Shown in pieces: positions 12,601 to 24,600 of a stretch of 64,000 nucleotides of DNA. A model generated the notes under the pieces. That model worked only from the letters and a program-made list of their open reading frames with translations, was not told where the DNA came from and did no database searches. Made by a program: the position numbers and the translations under genes. Every line of letters starts with the position of its first letter. Position 1 is the stretch's first letter. Origin of the DNA: Cymbomonas tetramitiformis (Eukaryota; Chlorophyta; Pyramimonadophyceae; Pyramimonadales; Pyramimonadaceae). Location of the stretch: positions 112,421 through 176,420 of the forward strand of contig LGRX02035185.1 of assembly GCA_001247695.2 (NCBI GenBank), given 5' to 3'.

Positions 12601-15600
12601 ATGCTCCCGGGCAGTCATATTTGGCTGAATTCCGTCAAACTGCGGGCAGTAGCCCATCACCTGACCACGCACGCCCCGTGCCTCACACACTCCCATCTCC
12701 CTGCTGTTGCCTCTCCAAATCCGCGGCAGGGCGTGCCTGCCCCCTCACAGGGCTCGTGCGCTTTACTGGCACGCTTGGTACGCCGCTCAGCATGCCAGCG
12801 CGTGCCAGCTCACACTCAGCCGCGCTCGGTGCACCACTCGGCATGCCAGCGCGTGCCAGCTCACACTCAGCCGTGCTATACCTTGCCCAGCACAGGGCTG
12901 TGGCGGGAGTAGCTGAACATGACCGTGCGATGAAGTACCTGGCGGGCAAGGTTAAGGTCCTTAGAGATGCTCGCGCGGTGGCCTGCTGTAAAGCCATGGC
13001 CGCCCAATCCCCGGGGCGGAGGCATCACGGTGGCGTCCCCGCCGCTGGGGGGGAATTCCCCAGTGAGCATTTTGAAGGTAGTGGTCTTCCCTGCACCGTT
13101 GATCCCCAGGAGGCCGAAGCACTCTCCACGGGCGATGCCAAAGGATAAAGGGTGCACCGCCACGTGGCCGTTCATGTAGGTCTTAGCCAGCCCGTCTACC
13201 ACCAACACATCGTCCGTAGCCTGCTAACCACAATCCATAGCATCCCCTCTCATCTCCGTCTCATGCCTTGCAGTCAGCGGTCAGCAGGCAGCAGTCCCGA
13301 CGTGGACATTAATGTGCGTGAGGCTTATCCTTGCAAAAATTAGAAATAGAGAGAGAGAGAGAGAGAGCGCAACGCGCGTCTAAGGAGGCCGCCGCCGTAT
13401 CCTGTTCGGAGACAACGAGGTCTCACAAGCTGCTAGTGGCTGGCCGACGTTCGCATCAAAGCCACTGGAAGTCCTAGCCAGGGGTACTCTAAAGCCCAGT
13501 TGAGCTCCAGGTCGCCCCGCCTCCCTGACACATGCGAGAGTCCGGGTGGCGCCCCCCGCCAGCCCCGCAGGAGATGCCCGAGGGAAGAGTATCCCCAGAG
13601 CCGCCTCGCCTCGCCGCACCGTGCCCAAAACGCGCCCTTGCCCCGTTCACCGGGGAGAGCCCACCGCCAGCCCCTAGGAACTGCCGATGCGCGGGGCTAT
13701 GCCACCGCCCAGCCTCTGCCGGGGCTCCCCACACTTCCACGCAGCTGGCCTCAGGTCACGAACCCAGCCAAGCGGTGCACAGCCGGGCCTCAGCCGGCCT
13801 CTCCTGCCACACCCCGCCCGGACTGGGACGCTCCTCCTCGGTCCAAATTTCGCACTCTGAGCTCGGCGACGAGGGGTCATTTGCGTCTGACAGGACGTCC
13901 TGGATGCTCGGGTGAAAGGGCAAGGCCGTTTGGCTGGCCACACTTGGGCCCGAAGAGACCCCTTCAGATTGGGGATCCACAGCTCCCGGCGTGCGCTGCG
14001 TGATAATACCGAGGTTATGCTTCCTTCGGCAGGGGATCTCAAACCATACAGAGGAAAACCGGCATCAGGGAACGCTGTCGTCGAAAAGACCACCGACACT
14101 TTCAGCATTTCAACAATAAGCATGCAGGCGGGCGGAAGATGCGCTCTTCTAGCCCTGACTCGGAAGAGTGGCCGATGTGCCCCGCCTTTTGTTCTCCTGC
14201 AAGGAAAGTGATAGCGCGGAGCAGGGGCGGACCGCGCGGCAGAGAACCACGTGCGCACCACATGCGCACGCCGCACGGCCAGGAGACGACGGATGGGGTT
14301 GACAGATGAAGTGGTCGTCACTGCGTTGAGGATGCGTGGCGGACGCCCTCTGGCATCCCTCAGCCTCGGTCTGCCTCGGATCTTATCTCGACCTACACCC
14401 CAGAGAGTGGCAGATGCGCCCGGGTGTCCCTGCGTGAGGGCAGTGGTGGGGGGGTGCGAGTTGGGTGGGGTTGGCATCACCTTGTTGTCCCTTACGCGCG
14501 CCCTCTCTGCCACGACATCTTCATCTTCATCCTGATCATCACGGCGCCTCCCGTCCTTTTGTTTCGATGGCCCCTCCGCTGGACTGCTCCTCTTGGCAAG
14601 GATGCACGTGGGCGCCAGATCATCACGGGGAACACACTTAAAAGTGCCACCTGGCAGAGTAGTTTCCCATTGGACACCCGCGGAGTTTGAGGGGCCGAAC
14701 TCCGCGGTCCTCAGATTCCACGGCGACGGCAAAGCCGCGGAAGCGCGGGGACGCCCACCTCGGGAGGTGGCGCCGGAAGCTTGCCGAGCTGGGAGGAGGC
14801 CCAGCCCTCACTGAACTCGATTGCGAGCACCACTGCAAAGAACACCACGGCCTCCACCGCCATGAACATGAAGTGATACCCGCAAACCTCCCAGTCCCAG
14901 ACGCTCCTTGTCCTGGAGTCTTCCCCCGTGTCTGTGTCATAGTCATCCTCGTCCAGGACGCCGCCATTGCCACCCTGATCCAGCACGGTGATATCGTACA
15001 CCGCTCGGCCAACGCAGTAGTGCGGGATGAGCCTGCCGCGCCCCCATCCCCGTCCTTGGCCGGTGTGTGGAGAGGAGCCCTTCGTACTGGTATCGAGCGA
15101 ACCTCGGAACGCAGGCGACTGGCACACATCAATATTGCTACACCATACTCGTATGCATCGTGCTGATGTAGAAGAACAGCACCCAAACATGAGATGGTGC
15201 CTCACGCCATGAGCGCGAGATGCCTGGGTTTTGACGAGGGCGCCCACCGGAACGCCCACTTGAAAACATTGTAGTATTCATCAGCATCCTCCTCCAGCAG
15301 CTCCGTTACCACAGAGGCCATGAGGGTGGCGATCCCCAGAAAGATGAAGCCCCCCATCTGCGTGGCCAGGCAGTTCATCTCTGATTGGAATGGGAAGTGC
15401 AGTATATACGCCAGCGGGATCGCGGCCAGGCCAAACAGGGCCAGCATCGCTGCCAGAGCTGCCAAGGCTTCTCCCTGCGATACCCGCTCCCCACGGCGTC
15501 ATCCAGGCGCACTTGCATGTTGTCATCCAGATCCATTCGGGCAGCCTCCCATGCCGCCAAGTTCCCTCTCCATTACCTGCTCCCCTCGATGCCGCCATCG

Positions 15601-18600
15601 CCACTACTGATCAGCTGTCTATGGAGCGAGCGGCCATCAGCGGCCTTCAACAGCATGATAGGCCTCGGCGAATGTGCTGAGAGGATCATTTGGGGCTATT
15701 ACTGATGAATCGGTACATTGACGGCTGTGCAGTATTGGTGATTAGTTGCGACACCACCCTTCGATCCGTGGTGACAGGATGACTCTTGGTCAGCCGCGGT
15801 TGATGTTTGATGGAGTCAGGGCAACGACTGGGGCGCGGTGATGCTGTGGTTATTCATGGCTGGTTGTAACGCTCAACCCTGTTACTGCAGAAGTCTAAAA
15901 TGTTCGCGCGTGTAAGATGTGGGTGACTTAGGTTTACGGAATATCCCCATGTGGAAGCTTCTTTGCAGGTGCTCGGCATTCACGTGGCTGTGGCCTGCAA
16001 GGCGCACGTGCCTGGAGCTTGCATTCCGCTGAATGGGCAACAGATTGACCGAATGAGCGGCCCGGGGAGAGAGAGTGCACCCTAAACTCCTTCACGTCAA
16101 AGAGCACAAACGTCAAGATCATAAGAAGCGCTGGCACAATATAGTTGATGATGTCGGAGAGGTAGGCTGTGATCCAAAACAGCAACTTGTCGGCACCACT
16201 CACCACCTGGAGATGCTTGCTATTGTTGCTCTTCTCCCTGCATTTCCCGTCCGCTCTTAAAACTCATCGCCGCTCATAGAACGAGTACGCGTGCTCAGGC
16301 AAGAGCAGGGATTGGGCGTCACAAAGTGCGCGCAGGTGTGCTGCTCAGGAGGAGGCGGTCATGGCTATGTCGATGGGGCGCAAGAGGTCATGCCGGCAAT
16401 GCTGAGGAGGAGGCAGATGATTTTGCGGCGCCGGAAGCTCCGGTGATCCGGGTTGCGGCGCCGGAAGCTCCGGTGATCTGGGTTGCGGCGCCGGAAGCTC
16501 CGGTGATCCGGGTTGCGGCGCCAGAAGCTCCGGTGATCCGGGTTGCGGCGCTGGAGCAAGGGGTGAGTGAGCTCGCGGCGCTGGCGCGGATGTGATCGAG
16601 TGTGCGTCGCTGGAGCTGAGGTGATGAAGTTTGTGGACATGATAAAAAGTTGTGGTGCTTGAGTGGAGATGATTGCAGGTGGATGTCATGATCCCAGGTG
16701 CTTGGGCGAAGGCTGTCGGCAGAGGGGCGCACCAAACTAAGAACACGCTGAACGAGGCGGAAAGGCAAGACAGTCCAATGACGATGAAAAGGGCGGAAGT
16801 GATGTTGAGGCTCGTGCTCTCTTCTGTTTCGTCACTCGGGGGATCCGGCAGTGGGTGGTTCGTGACGCTGATGGAGTAGCCTTCGCCCAGCAGCGCCCGC
16901 AGAATGGCATTGTCCACGCCCGCCACCGCCACCGCCACTGCATGGTATGATGTCGGGTTGGCTAGCACCACGTGTGCAAACGTGCGATTGACAAGGTCGG
17001 CACTCTGCGGGGGCCAAGCATGTACCGCCCTCCGGTCAAAATACGTCTCAAAACCTTGATCCATCCTCACCGCCGCCAAAGCGCAACGAACGCTCTCCAG
17101 CTTGTGGCTACACCTTTTAATGCGGTGATGGCTTCGTGACGTCGAATACTTAGATTCATATCAAAACTATTGTTACATAGAAATCGGCTTTAATTCCTTT
17201 TGTGTAGTGGACGCTCTATTTTTCTTTCTGGCTTAGATTGCGACGATCCGATTGACATCGAGGGAAAACAAGCTCAATTATATGGGCACTGAATCGACCC
17301 CGATGGTAGTCACGTGCCCATTGCTGAAAAAGTAAAATGAGCACGATTGGGTACCAAGACGTGACGCCGCATGAGTTATGGACTGCACACGGCGGCCTCG
17401 TCGTCGTGCTAGCGCTTCGGAGACTCAACCGCCAACCGCCACTCGTCCACGCGTCCGTCAATCTCTGCAGTGGATGAGTGCTATTGGGCACGGGGGTGCA
17501 CCGGGAGCGGACCTGGATGACGAAGGCGTCGCAGGATCCCAGCTCTTCGCTACATGGCGTCAACCCCTCCATGCCTGTGAGCAAAAAGCCATCCACAGTG
17601 GCGGCCATCTGGCCCTCGCACTCGTCTGTTGTTATCACATCCTGCGCGAACAGTCCCCGGTCCTTGAGTTGAAATGTCCACCAGCCACGCGCTATTTCAA
17701 GAGAGCCCCGAGCCGCCAGTGGAGCCGCGCTTCGGAGCGAGCCTTCTGAGAAGTGTTTGTGCTCGCTGAGGCAATCGGGCTGTGAATCGCAAGGCTTGTG
17801 AGACAGAGAAAGCACGGGATCTAGATCACGGCGGGAGGTGCGAGATAGGAGTATGTAAGGGAAGGGGGAGCACCGCGAGAGGTGCAAAATAAGGCTCATA
17901 AGGAGGTGTAACACCAATGGCGGGGGGGGCGGGGGTTCAAGATGATCAAGGTGGAGGGTGCAGCACCATCTTTGTGATGCCGTTCACCGGCACCTCCTTA
18001 CAATTTCCTCCACCTGGGCTTTCGGCATCTCTGGGTGCAGCAAACAGCAGAAGTAAGTCGCTGAGAGCTGCTAGCAATTTATCTCAAATGACCTCCCAGG
18101 TGAGCCAAGCCACGCCACGTGCCCAGGCAGGATGCGCACAGCTTCCCCTTCAAGCCTGCGCAGCCGTCGATGCATAAGAACTCGCGCGCATCAATCACAT
18201 ACAGGCATTTGTGATGTGCAACATGTGCTGGCTGGAGATTATGATGTCTTGTTTTGCCTTGGGGGGGAGTTAAGGCTCGGTGAGGCGCTAGTACTGACAC
18301 AAAGTTGTACGTGTACTTGGGGCAGGAGGCGTTGCTTGGGGGCAAGTGGATCACATGTATCGGTAAAAGCCGCGCTCGTCATCGATGTCCTGGTCCTTGG
18401 TCGGGCAGAAGCACAAGGATCGCGGCGCGAGGAGCCCTCTCTCGGAGTCGCGCACGGCATCTTTGGGGTACGCGGCCAGCACAGCCTCAGTGCCCGCGTC
18501 CAGGTGGCTGTAGCCGGCGATAGGTTCCTTGCCTGCCACCAGGCTGCGGTCGATGGTGACGCTGGCGTACTCGCCGTCGCTCATCACGGAGATCTGAGCG

Positions 18601-21600
18601 AGAGCAAGGGCCATCACCTGAAACAACACTGGCACCAGCAGCTGCGTACAGATGGACAGCTTGTCTCGCATTAGGTTCAGTCGCCGCTTCATCATCAGCG
18701 CCTGGTGTGCCCCCCGCTCCCCCGACATCCCATGACCCTGGTCAGCCACCCTGCTGCATCTCATCGTCAATGCCTGGCGTGCCCTCCGCTCCCAAGGGAA
18801 ACTGCGTGCATGCCGGCGCGGGCTTCCTTCGTTGTCTCTGCGTGCGCCGCCGCGATGAGAGTTCCACGGAGCCCGCTTCTTGTCGGGTACGTAGTGAGTT
18901 GTGGGGCCTTCCTCCTCCGCCTCTTCTGCTGCCTCCTCCGCGGTGCACTCCGCGGATCGGCTCCTGTTCAAACGCATGCGGGGCGGCGGAGACGCGCACC
19001 CGGAACTGCTGCCACATCAGCTCGGAGCCCGTGACGAACCACGGAACGGGCTCTGAATCCAGCAGGCTGTCCATCAGCGGTTTGGGCAAATCCTCCACCT
19101 CCGCTGCAGGTTCTGATATCCTGGAAGTGCTGCTGCTGGTGCTCGGCGACCGTTTGCTGTCATCAGTGGCTCCGTACGTCTGGCTCCCGCCCTCGAGAAC
19201 CGTCTGATCTACCATCTGCACCACGCTATGCCCGGAGCATGCTCCCTTCTCCCCCTCCGGTCCGGCAACCCTGTCCGCATCCGGGTCCGGGTCCGGCACC
19301 TGCACAGCGTAAGGCAACAATCCTTCCACGTAAACCCACTCTGCCTCATTGCATGGCTAGAGGCTTGCATCCAGGTGAAGGGAAGCTTCTCCGGGCGCCT
19401 AGGGCGGCACCCAGGTGCAGAAGGATGCTAATCTTTGCAAAGCGGTGACAGCAGGTCAATCTACCCCGGAGGGCACCGCCGTTGTCATGGCCCCAGGTGC
19501 AGCAGCGATGATTTCGCATGCCTGCCACGCTCTCGGAGAGGGGGGCAAGCGCTCTGTTTGTTGCATGGCGGCGGCGATGCTCGCGCCAAGCGGGGGGGCA
19601 CGCGTCCTCCCGGTGCACTCTCCACATGTGCAGCACGCAGCGTGGGGTGAGCCGGCAGGGCGCCTGCCTCAGTCCAGACTCGGTGGCAGCGCTATTACGG
19701 GTCAGATCAGGTCACTGCCGGCTCAGATCAGGTCACGTGTGACGGTGCATCTGCGATGTTGCTTCGGCTGCAGGGAGCTCGTGGAGTGTCTGTACTGCTC
19801 TGAGCGGCCTCGTTTGAAGCTGCAGGGCGCACCGAGCATGGTGATGGGCCAGATAGGGGCGCAGCGGCGGCGCGGCCTTCGGCAATGGACAGGAAGACTT
19901 CCTCGAGGGTGGTGCAGGAGATGCCGTAGGACAGTAATCCCAGGCGGTGCTTGTCCCGCTCCAACGTCTCCAGCATCGCTGCGAAGCCTGCAGACTCCGC
20001 GTTGGGAAGCTTGTAGGACAGCTCGGTGCCCACATTGCTCGCCTGCACCACGCCTGACACGTGCTCCTCCAGAACGTCCCTGTATGTACCACAGCCCCGC
20101 CGCACCTCCCCCATATCTACACACCCTCCCTACTGCGACTCGCCCCACATCTGCTCGCGCCACCTGCCGTACCTTTGCCGTTGAGGTCCGCCCAATGGTG
20201 GCAGAGTGGGCTCGTCGTTGTCATTGGTGAGTTGATCTGCCCGACCTGGGGGGCGCATGCTGCCTCTCACAAGGGCCCCGCTTGGCGAGCCCTGTGTCAG
20301 GAGGCCTTAGCTGAGATCTGCTGCTGGACAAACAGGAGGAGGCAAAACAGAAGAGCAAGGGAGGGAGGCAGAGGCAGCCCTCTTACCGAACGGGCTCCGC
20401 CGGCACTCCCTCGGAGGCCTTCTCGATGTTGAGATGGTAGCCCAGGCCGAAGCGGTTCTTGAGAAATACGCTAGAGCCGAGACAGGCGAGCTTGCCAGAG
20501 GTCATGATTGCAATTCGGTCGCAGAGAATGTCCGCCTCGTCCATGAAATGCGTCGTGAGAATAATGGCCCGCCCCTGCCCGAAGACCCCCCGCCCCCGGC
20601 TCTCTTACCCCTGTGCGCTGATCCGGAAGCACATGACTCTGCCAACCCCGGAATCACCATCCCCTGACCAGGCAGGCGGCCGCGCGGTGCACACTTTGCG
20701 CGGTTGTTGCGTATCGCCGCCCCCTGGCCAGGCAGAGGCGGCCCAACAGTGCACCTTGCGGTTGTTAGTATCCAGCCCCCTGACCAGGCAGGCAGCCGCG
20801 CCGTGCACCTTGCGGTTGTTGCGTATCACCGCCCCCTGACCAGGCAGGCGACGCGCAGTGCACCATGCGGGTTGTTGTTGCGTATCGCCGCCCCCTGACC
20901 AGGCAGGCAGCCGCGCAGGTGCACACCTTGCAGTTGTTGCGTATTACCGCCCCCCGACCAGGCAGGCGGCGCGCAGTGCGCTCCCTTGCGGTTGTTGCGT
21001 ATCGCCGCCCCCCTGACCAGGCAGGCGGCCGCGCAGTGCACACCTTGCGGTTGACTGCGTATCGCCGCCCCCTGACCAGGCAGGCGTCCGCGCAGTGCAC
21101 ACCTTGCGGTTGTTGCGTATCGCCCGCCCCCCTGGCCAGGCAGGCGTCCGCGCAGTGCACACCTTGCGGGTTGTTCGTATCACCGCCCCCTGGCCAGGCA
21201 GGCGGCCCGCAGTGCGCACCTTGCGGTTTGTGCGTATCTGCCCCCCTGGCCAGGCAGGCAGCAGCGCAGTGCACACCTTGCGGTTGTTGCGTATCACCGC
21301 CCCCCTGGCGGGCAGGCGTCCGCGCAGTGCACACCTTGCCCGGGTTGTTGCGTATCACCGCCCCTGGCCAGGCGGGCGGCGCGCGGTGCACCTTTGCGGT
21401 TGTTGCGTATCACCGGCCCCCCTGACCAGGCAGGCGGCCCAGCAGTGCGCACCTTGCGGTTGTTGCGTATCACCGCCCCCCCCTGGCCAGGCAGGCAGCC
21501 GCGCAGTGCACACCTTGCGGTTGTTGCGTATCACCGCCCCCCCCTGACCAGGCAGGCGGCCGCGCAGTGNNNNNNNNNNNNNNNNNNNNNNNNNNNNNNN

Positions 21601-24600
21601 NNNNNNNNNNNNNNNNNNNNNNNNNNNNNNNNNNNNNNNNNNNNNNNNNNNNNNNNNNNNNNNNNNNNNNNNNNNNNNNNNNNNNNNNNNNNNNNNNNNN
21701 NNNNNNNNNNNNNNNNNNNNNNNNNNNNNNNNNNNNNNNNNNNNNNNNNNNNNNNNNNNNNNNNNNNNNNNNNNNNNNNNNNNNNNNNNNNNNNNNNNNN
21801 NNNNNNNNNNNNGCCGCGCAGTGCACACCTTTGCGTTGCGTATCACCGGCCCCCTGACCAGGCAGGCGGCCCAGCAGTGCGCACCTTGCGGTTGCGTATC
21901 ACCGCCCCCTGGCCAGGCAGGCAGCGGCGCGAGTGCACACCTTGCGGTTCGCGTATCACCGCCCCCGACCAGGCAGGCGCGCGCAGTGCTCACCTTGCAG
22001 GTTGTTGCGTATGGCCGCCCCCACCTGGCCAGGCAGGCAGCCGCGCGAACCACACCTTGCGGTTGTTGCATCACCGCCCCCTGGCCAGGCAGGCGGTCTA
22101 GCAGTGCACACCTTGCGGTTGACTCGTATCACACGCCCCTGACCAGGCAGGCGCCCGTGGTGCACCTGGGTTGTTGCGTATCACCGCCCCCCTGGCCAGG
22201 CAGGCGACGCGCAGTGCACCACCTTGCGGGTTGTTCTTATCTACGCCCCCCCTGGCCAGGCAGGCGGCCGCGCGGCGGAGGAACCTTTGCGGTTGTTGCG
22301 TATCAACGCCCCCCTGGCCAGGCAGGCGGCGCGCGTGCACACCTTGCGGGTTGTTGTTAGCATCACCGCCCCCTGACCAGACAGTCAGCCGCGCAGTGCA
22401 CACCTTGCGGTTGTTGCGTATCACCGCCCCCCTGGCCCCCTGGCCGGGCAGGCGGCCCAGCAGTGCACACCTTGCGGTTGTTGCGTATCACCGCCCCCCC
22501 CTGGCCAGGCAGGCGGCCGCGCAGTGCACACCTTGCAGGTTGTTGCGTATCGCCGCCCCCCCCTGGCCAGGCAGGCGGCCGCGCAGTGCACACCTTGCGG
22601 TTATTGCGTATCACCGCCCCCGCCCTTGGCCAGGCAGGCGGCCGCGCAGTGCACACCTTGCGGTTGTTGCGTATCACCGCCCCCCCCTGGCCAGGCAGGC
22701 GGCCGCGCAGTGCACACCTTGCGGTTGTTGCGTATCACCGCCCCCCCCTGGCCAGGCAGGCGGCCGCGCAGTGCACACCTTGCGGTTGTTGCGTATCACC
22801 GCCCCTGGCCAGGCAGGCGGCCGCGCAGTGCACACCTTGCGGCTTGCTGCGTATCACCGCCCCCTGACCAGGCAGGCAGCCGCGCAGTGCACACCTTGCG
22901 GTTGTTGCGTATCACCGCCCCCCCCTGGCCAGGCAGGCGGCCGCGCAGTGCACACCTTGCGGTTGTTGCGTATCACCGCCCCCCCCTGGCCAGGCAGGCG
23001 GCCGCGCAGTGCGCACCTTGCGGTTGTTGCGTATCACCGCCCAGGACTTCCTGCGGGAGAATGGATCCATGCCACTGGTGGGCTCGTCCAAGAAAACGCA
23101 GCTTGGGTTACCGAGGAACGAGATGGCGAGCGACAGCTTCCTCTTTTGACCCCCGCTCAGCGCACTCACTGGCGCCTCCACCTTCTCCATCAGCCCCACC
23201 TCCTCCACTTTCCCCATCACCTCTGCTTCCAGGTACTCCTCCGGCACCCCCTGGATGACGCCCCCCCCCGGCCCCTCCTCACACCTTCAAACTCCCGGAT
23301 TTACCACCTTTTAGATCTTTTAGATTTACCGCCTTTTAGAGCTTTTAGATTTACTGCCGTTTAGATCGCGCCCACTCCTCCGAGAAGGGCGCTGGGTACC
23401 ACGAGGGCCTCGCAATTCACCGTTCATTTATTGGTGATACTCGAGGACCTCGCGATTCACCGTTCATGCTCTACGGGATGAGCACGTTGGTGTTGATGGC
23501 GTTGTTGTGAGAGGCTTCGATTCGTCGATGACTAGGAACATCGACGATTCAAAAGTTTATTCTTTAAGAAAACGAAAAGTGTAGATAACGGTACAGAAAA
23601 TATTTCGTGTTTGATAGATATGTCAAAAGTAATAAGGTCTAGACAGATAAGATTAAATAGAATAAACGTTGGAGTTGGTGTTGATGGCGTTGGTGTGAGA
23701 GGCCTCGATTTGTCGATGCCTAGGAACATCGACGACTCAGAGGTGCCCATGGTGAGCACGTACCCAGGTCATGTGCATGAGAGAGAGCGCAACAGCCGCG
23801 GGGAGCGGACGGGGGCTGCAGATATCTCTGTGGAGGCGACTGCGGAGAGGCAAGCGACTGATCACACGTGGCAGGAAAAGGAGACAACCTGCGCTGTGAC
23901 AGAGCACTAGACCGGTAAGCAACCCACAGCGCAGCAGCACTCCCCTGCCAGACGCGCTCCCCAGCCAGACGTGCTTCGCTGCCGTGATGGACAACGCCCG
24001 GTAGAGCTCTGGTTTTTTCGCTCCCCCGTCTTAGGGCCGCAGTGGCGCTCATTGTGAGGAGATATCCACGGCGGTAGCAGTATCGAGGTTCTGAGAGAGG
24101 GCTTGTGAGCTGGGCACCACCGATGGAAGCAAGCAGGGGCGCGGTAGTCGACGGTACTGATGAAGGCAGGAGTGGGAGATGGCGGAGCTGAGGCCGGGGC
24201 CTCGCCTGGAAGTTGGCGTAGAGGCGAAGGTGCTCGAGCACGGTGAGCTGCGGCCACAGAATGTCGAACTGGGGGCACACTCCAAGCCGGCAACGAATCT
24301 CGTCCATGTGCGTGAAGACGTCCAGCCCGCCGATCGAGGCGAGCCCTGAGGTGGCTTCGAGCATCCCGGTCAGAATGTTGATGGTGGTGGTCTTGCCGGC
24401 GCCGTTGTGTCCGAGGAGCGCGGAGACGTGGCCCTCCGCAAAGCTCAAGCTCAAGCCCTCCACCGCCGACACATTCCCGAACTGCTTGCACAGGTTGTGC
24501 ACGTGCACTGCGGGCTTCATCTGTACCGCCATCCGCTCCTTGCCCCCCGCACTCGTCCCCAACACTTTCAGCATCGGCTTCGCCACCTACCGGGCGCACG

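Noticed and set aside
20765..23364. Repetitive Arg/Pro/Ala-rich open frames on both strands
   Set aside because: They are translations of the 58-60-bp array and of N bases; only the exon 23250-23017 and its neighbours show conserved ABCA sequence.
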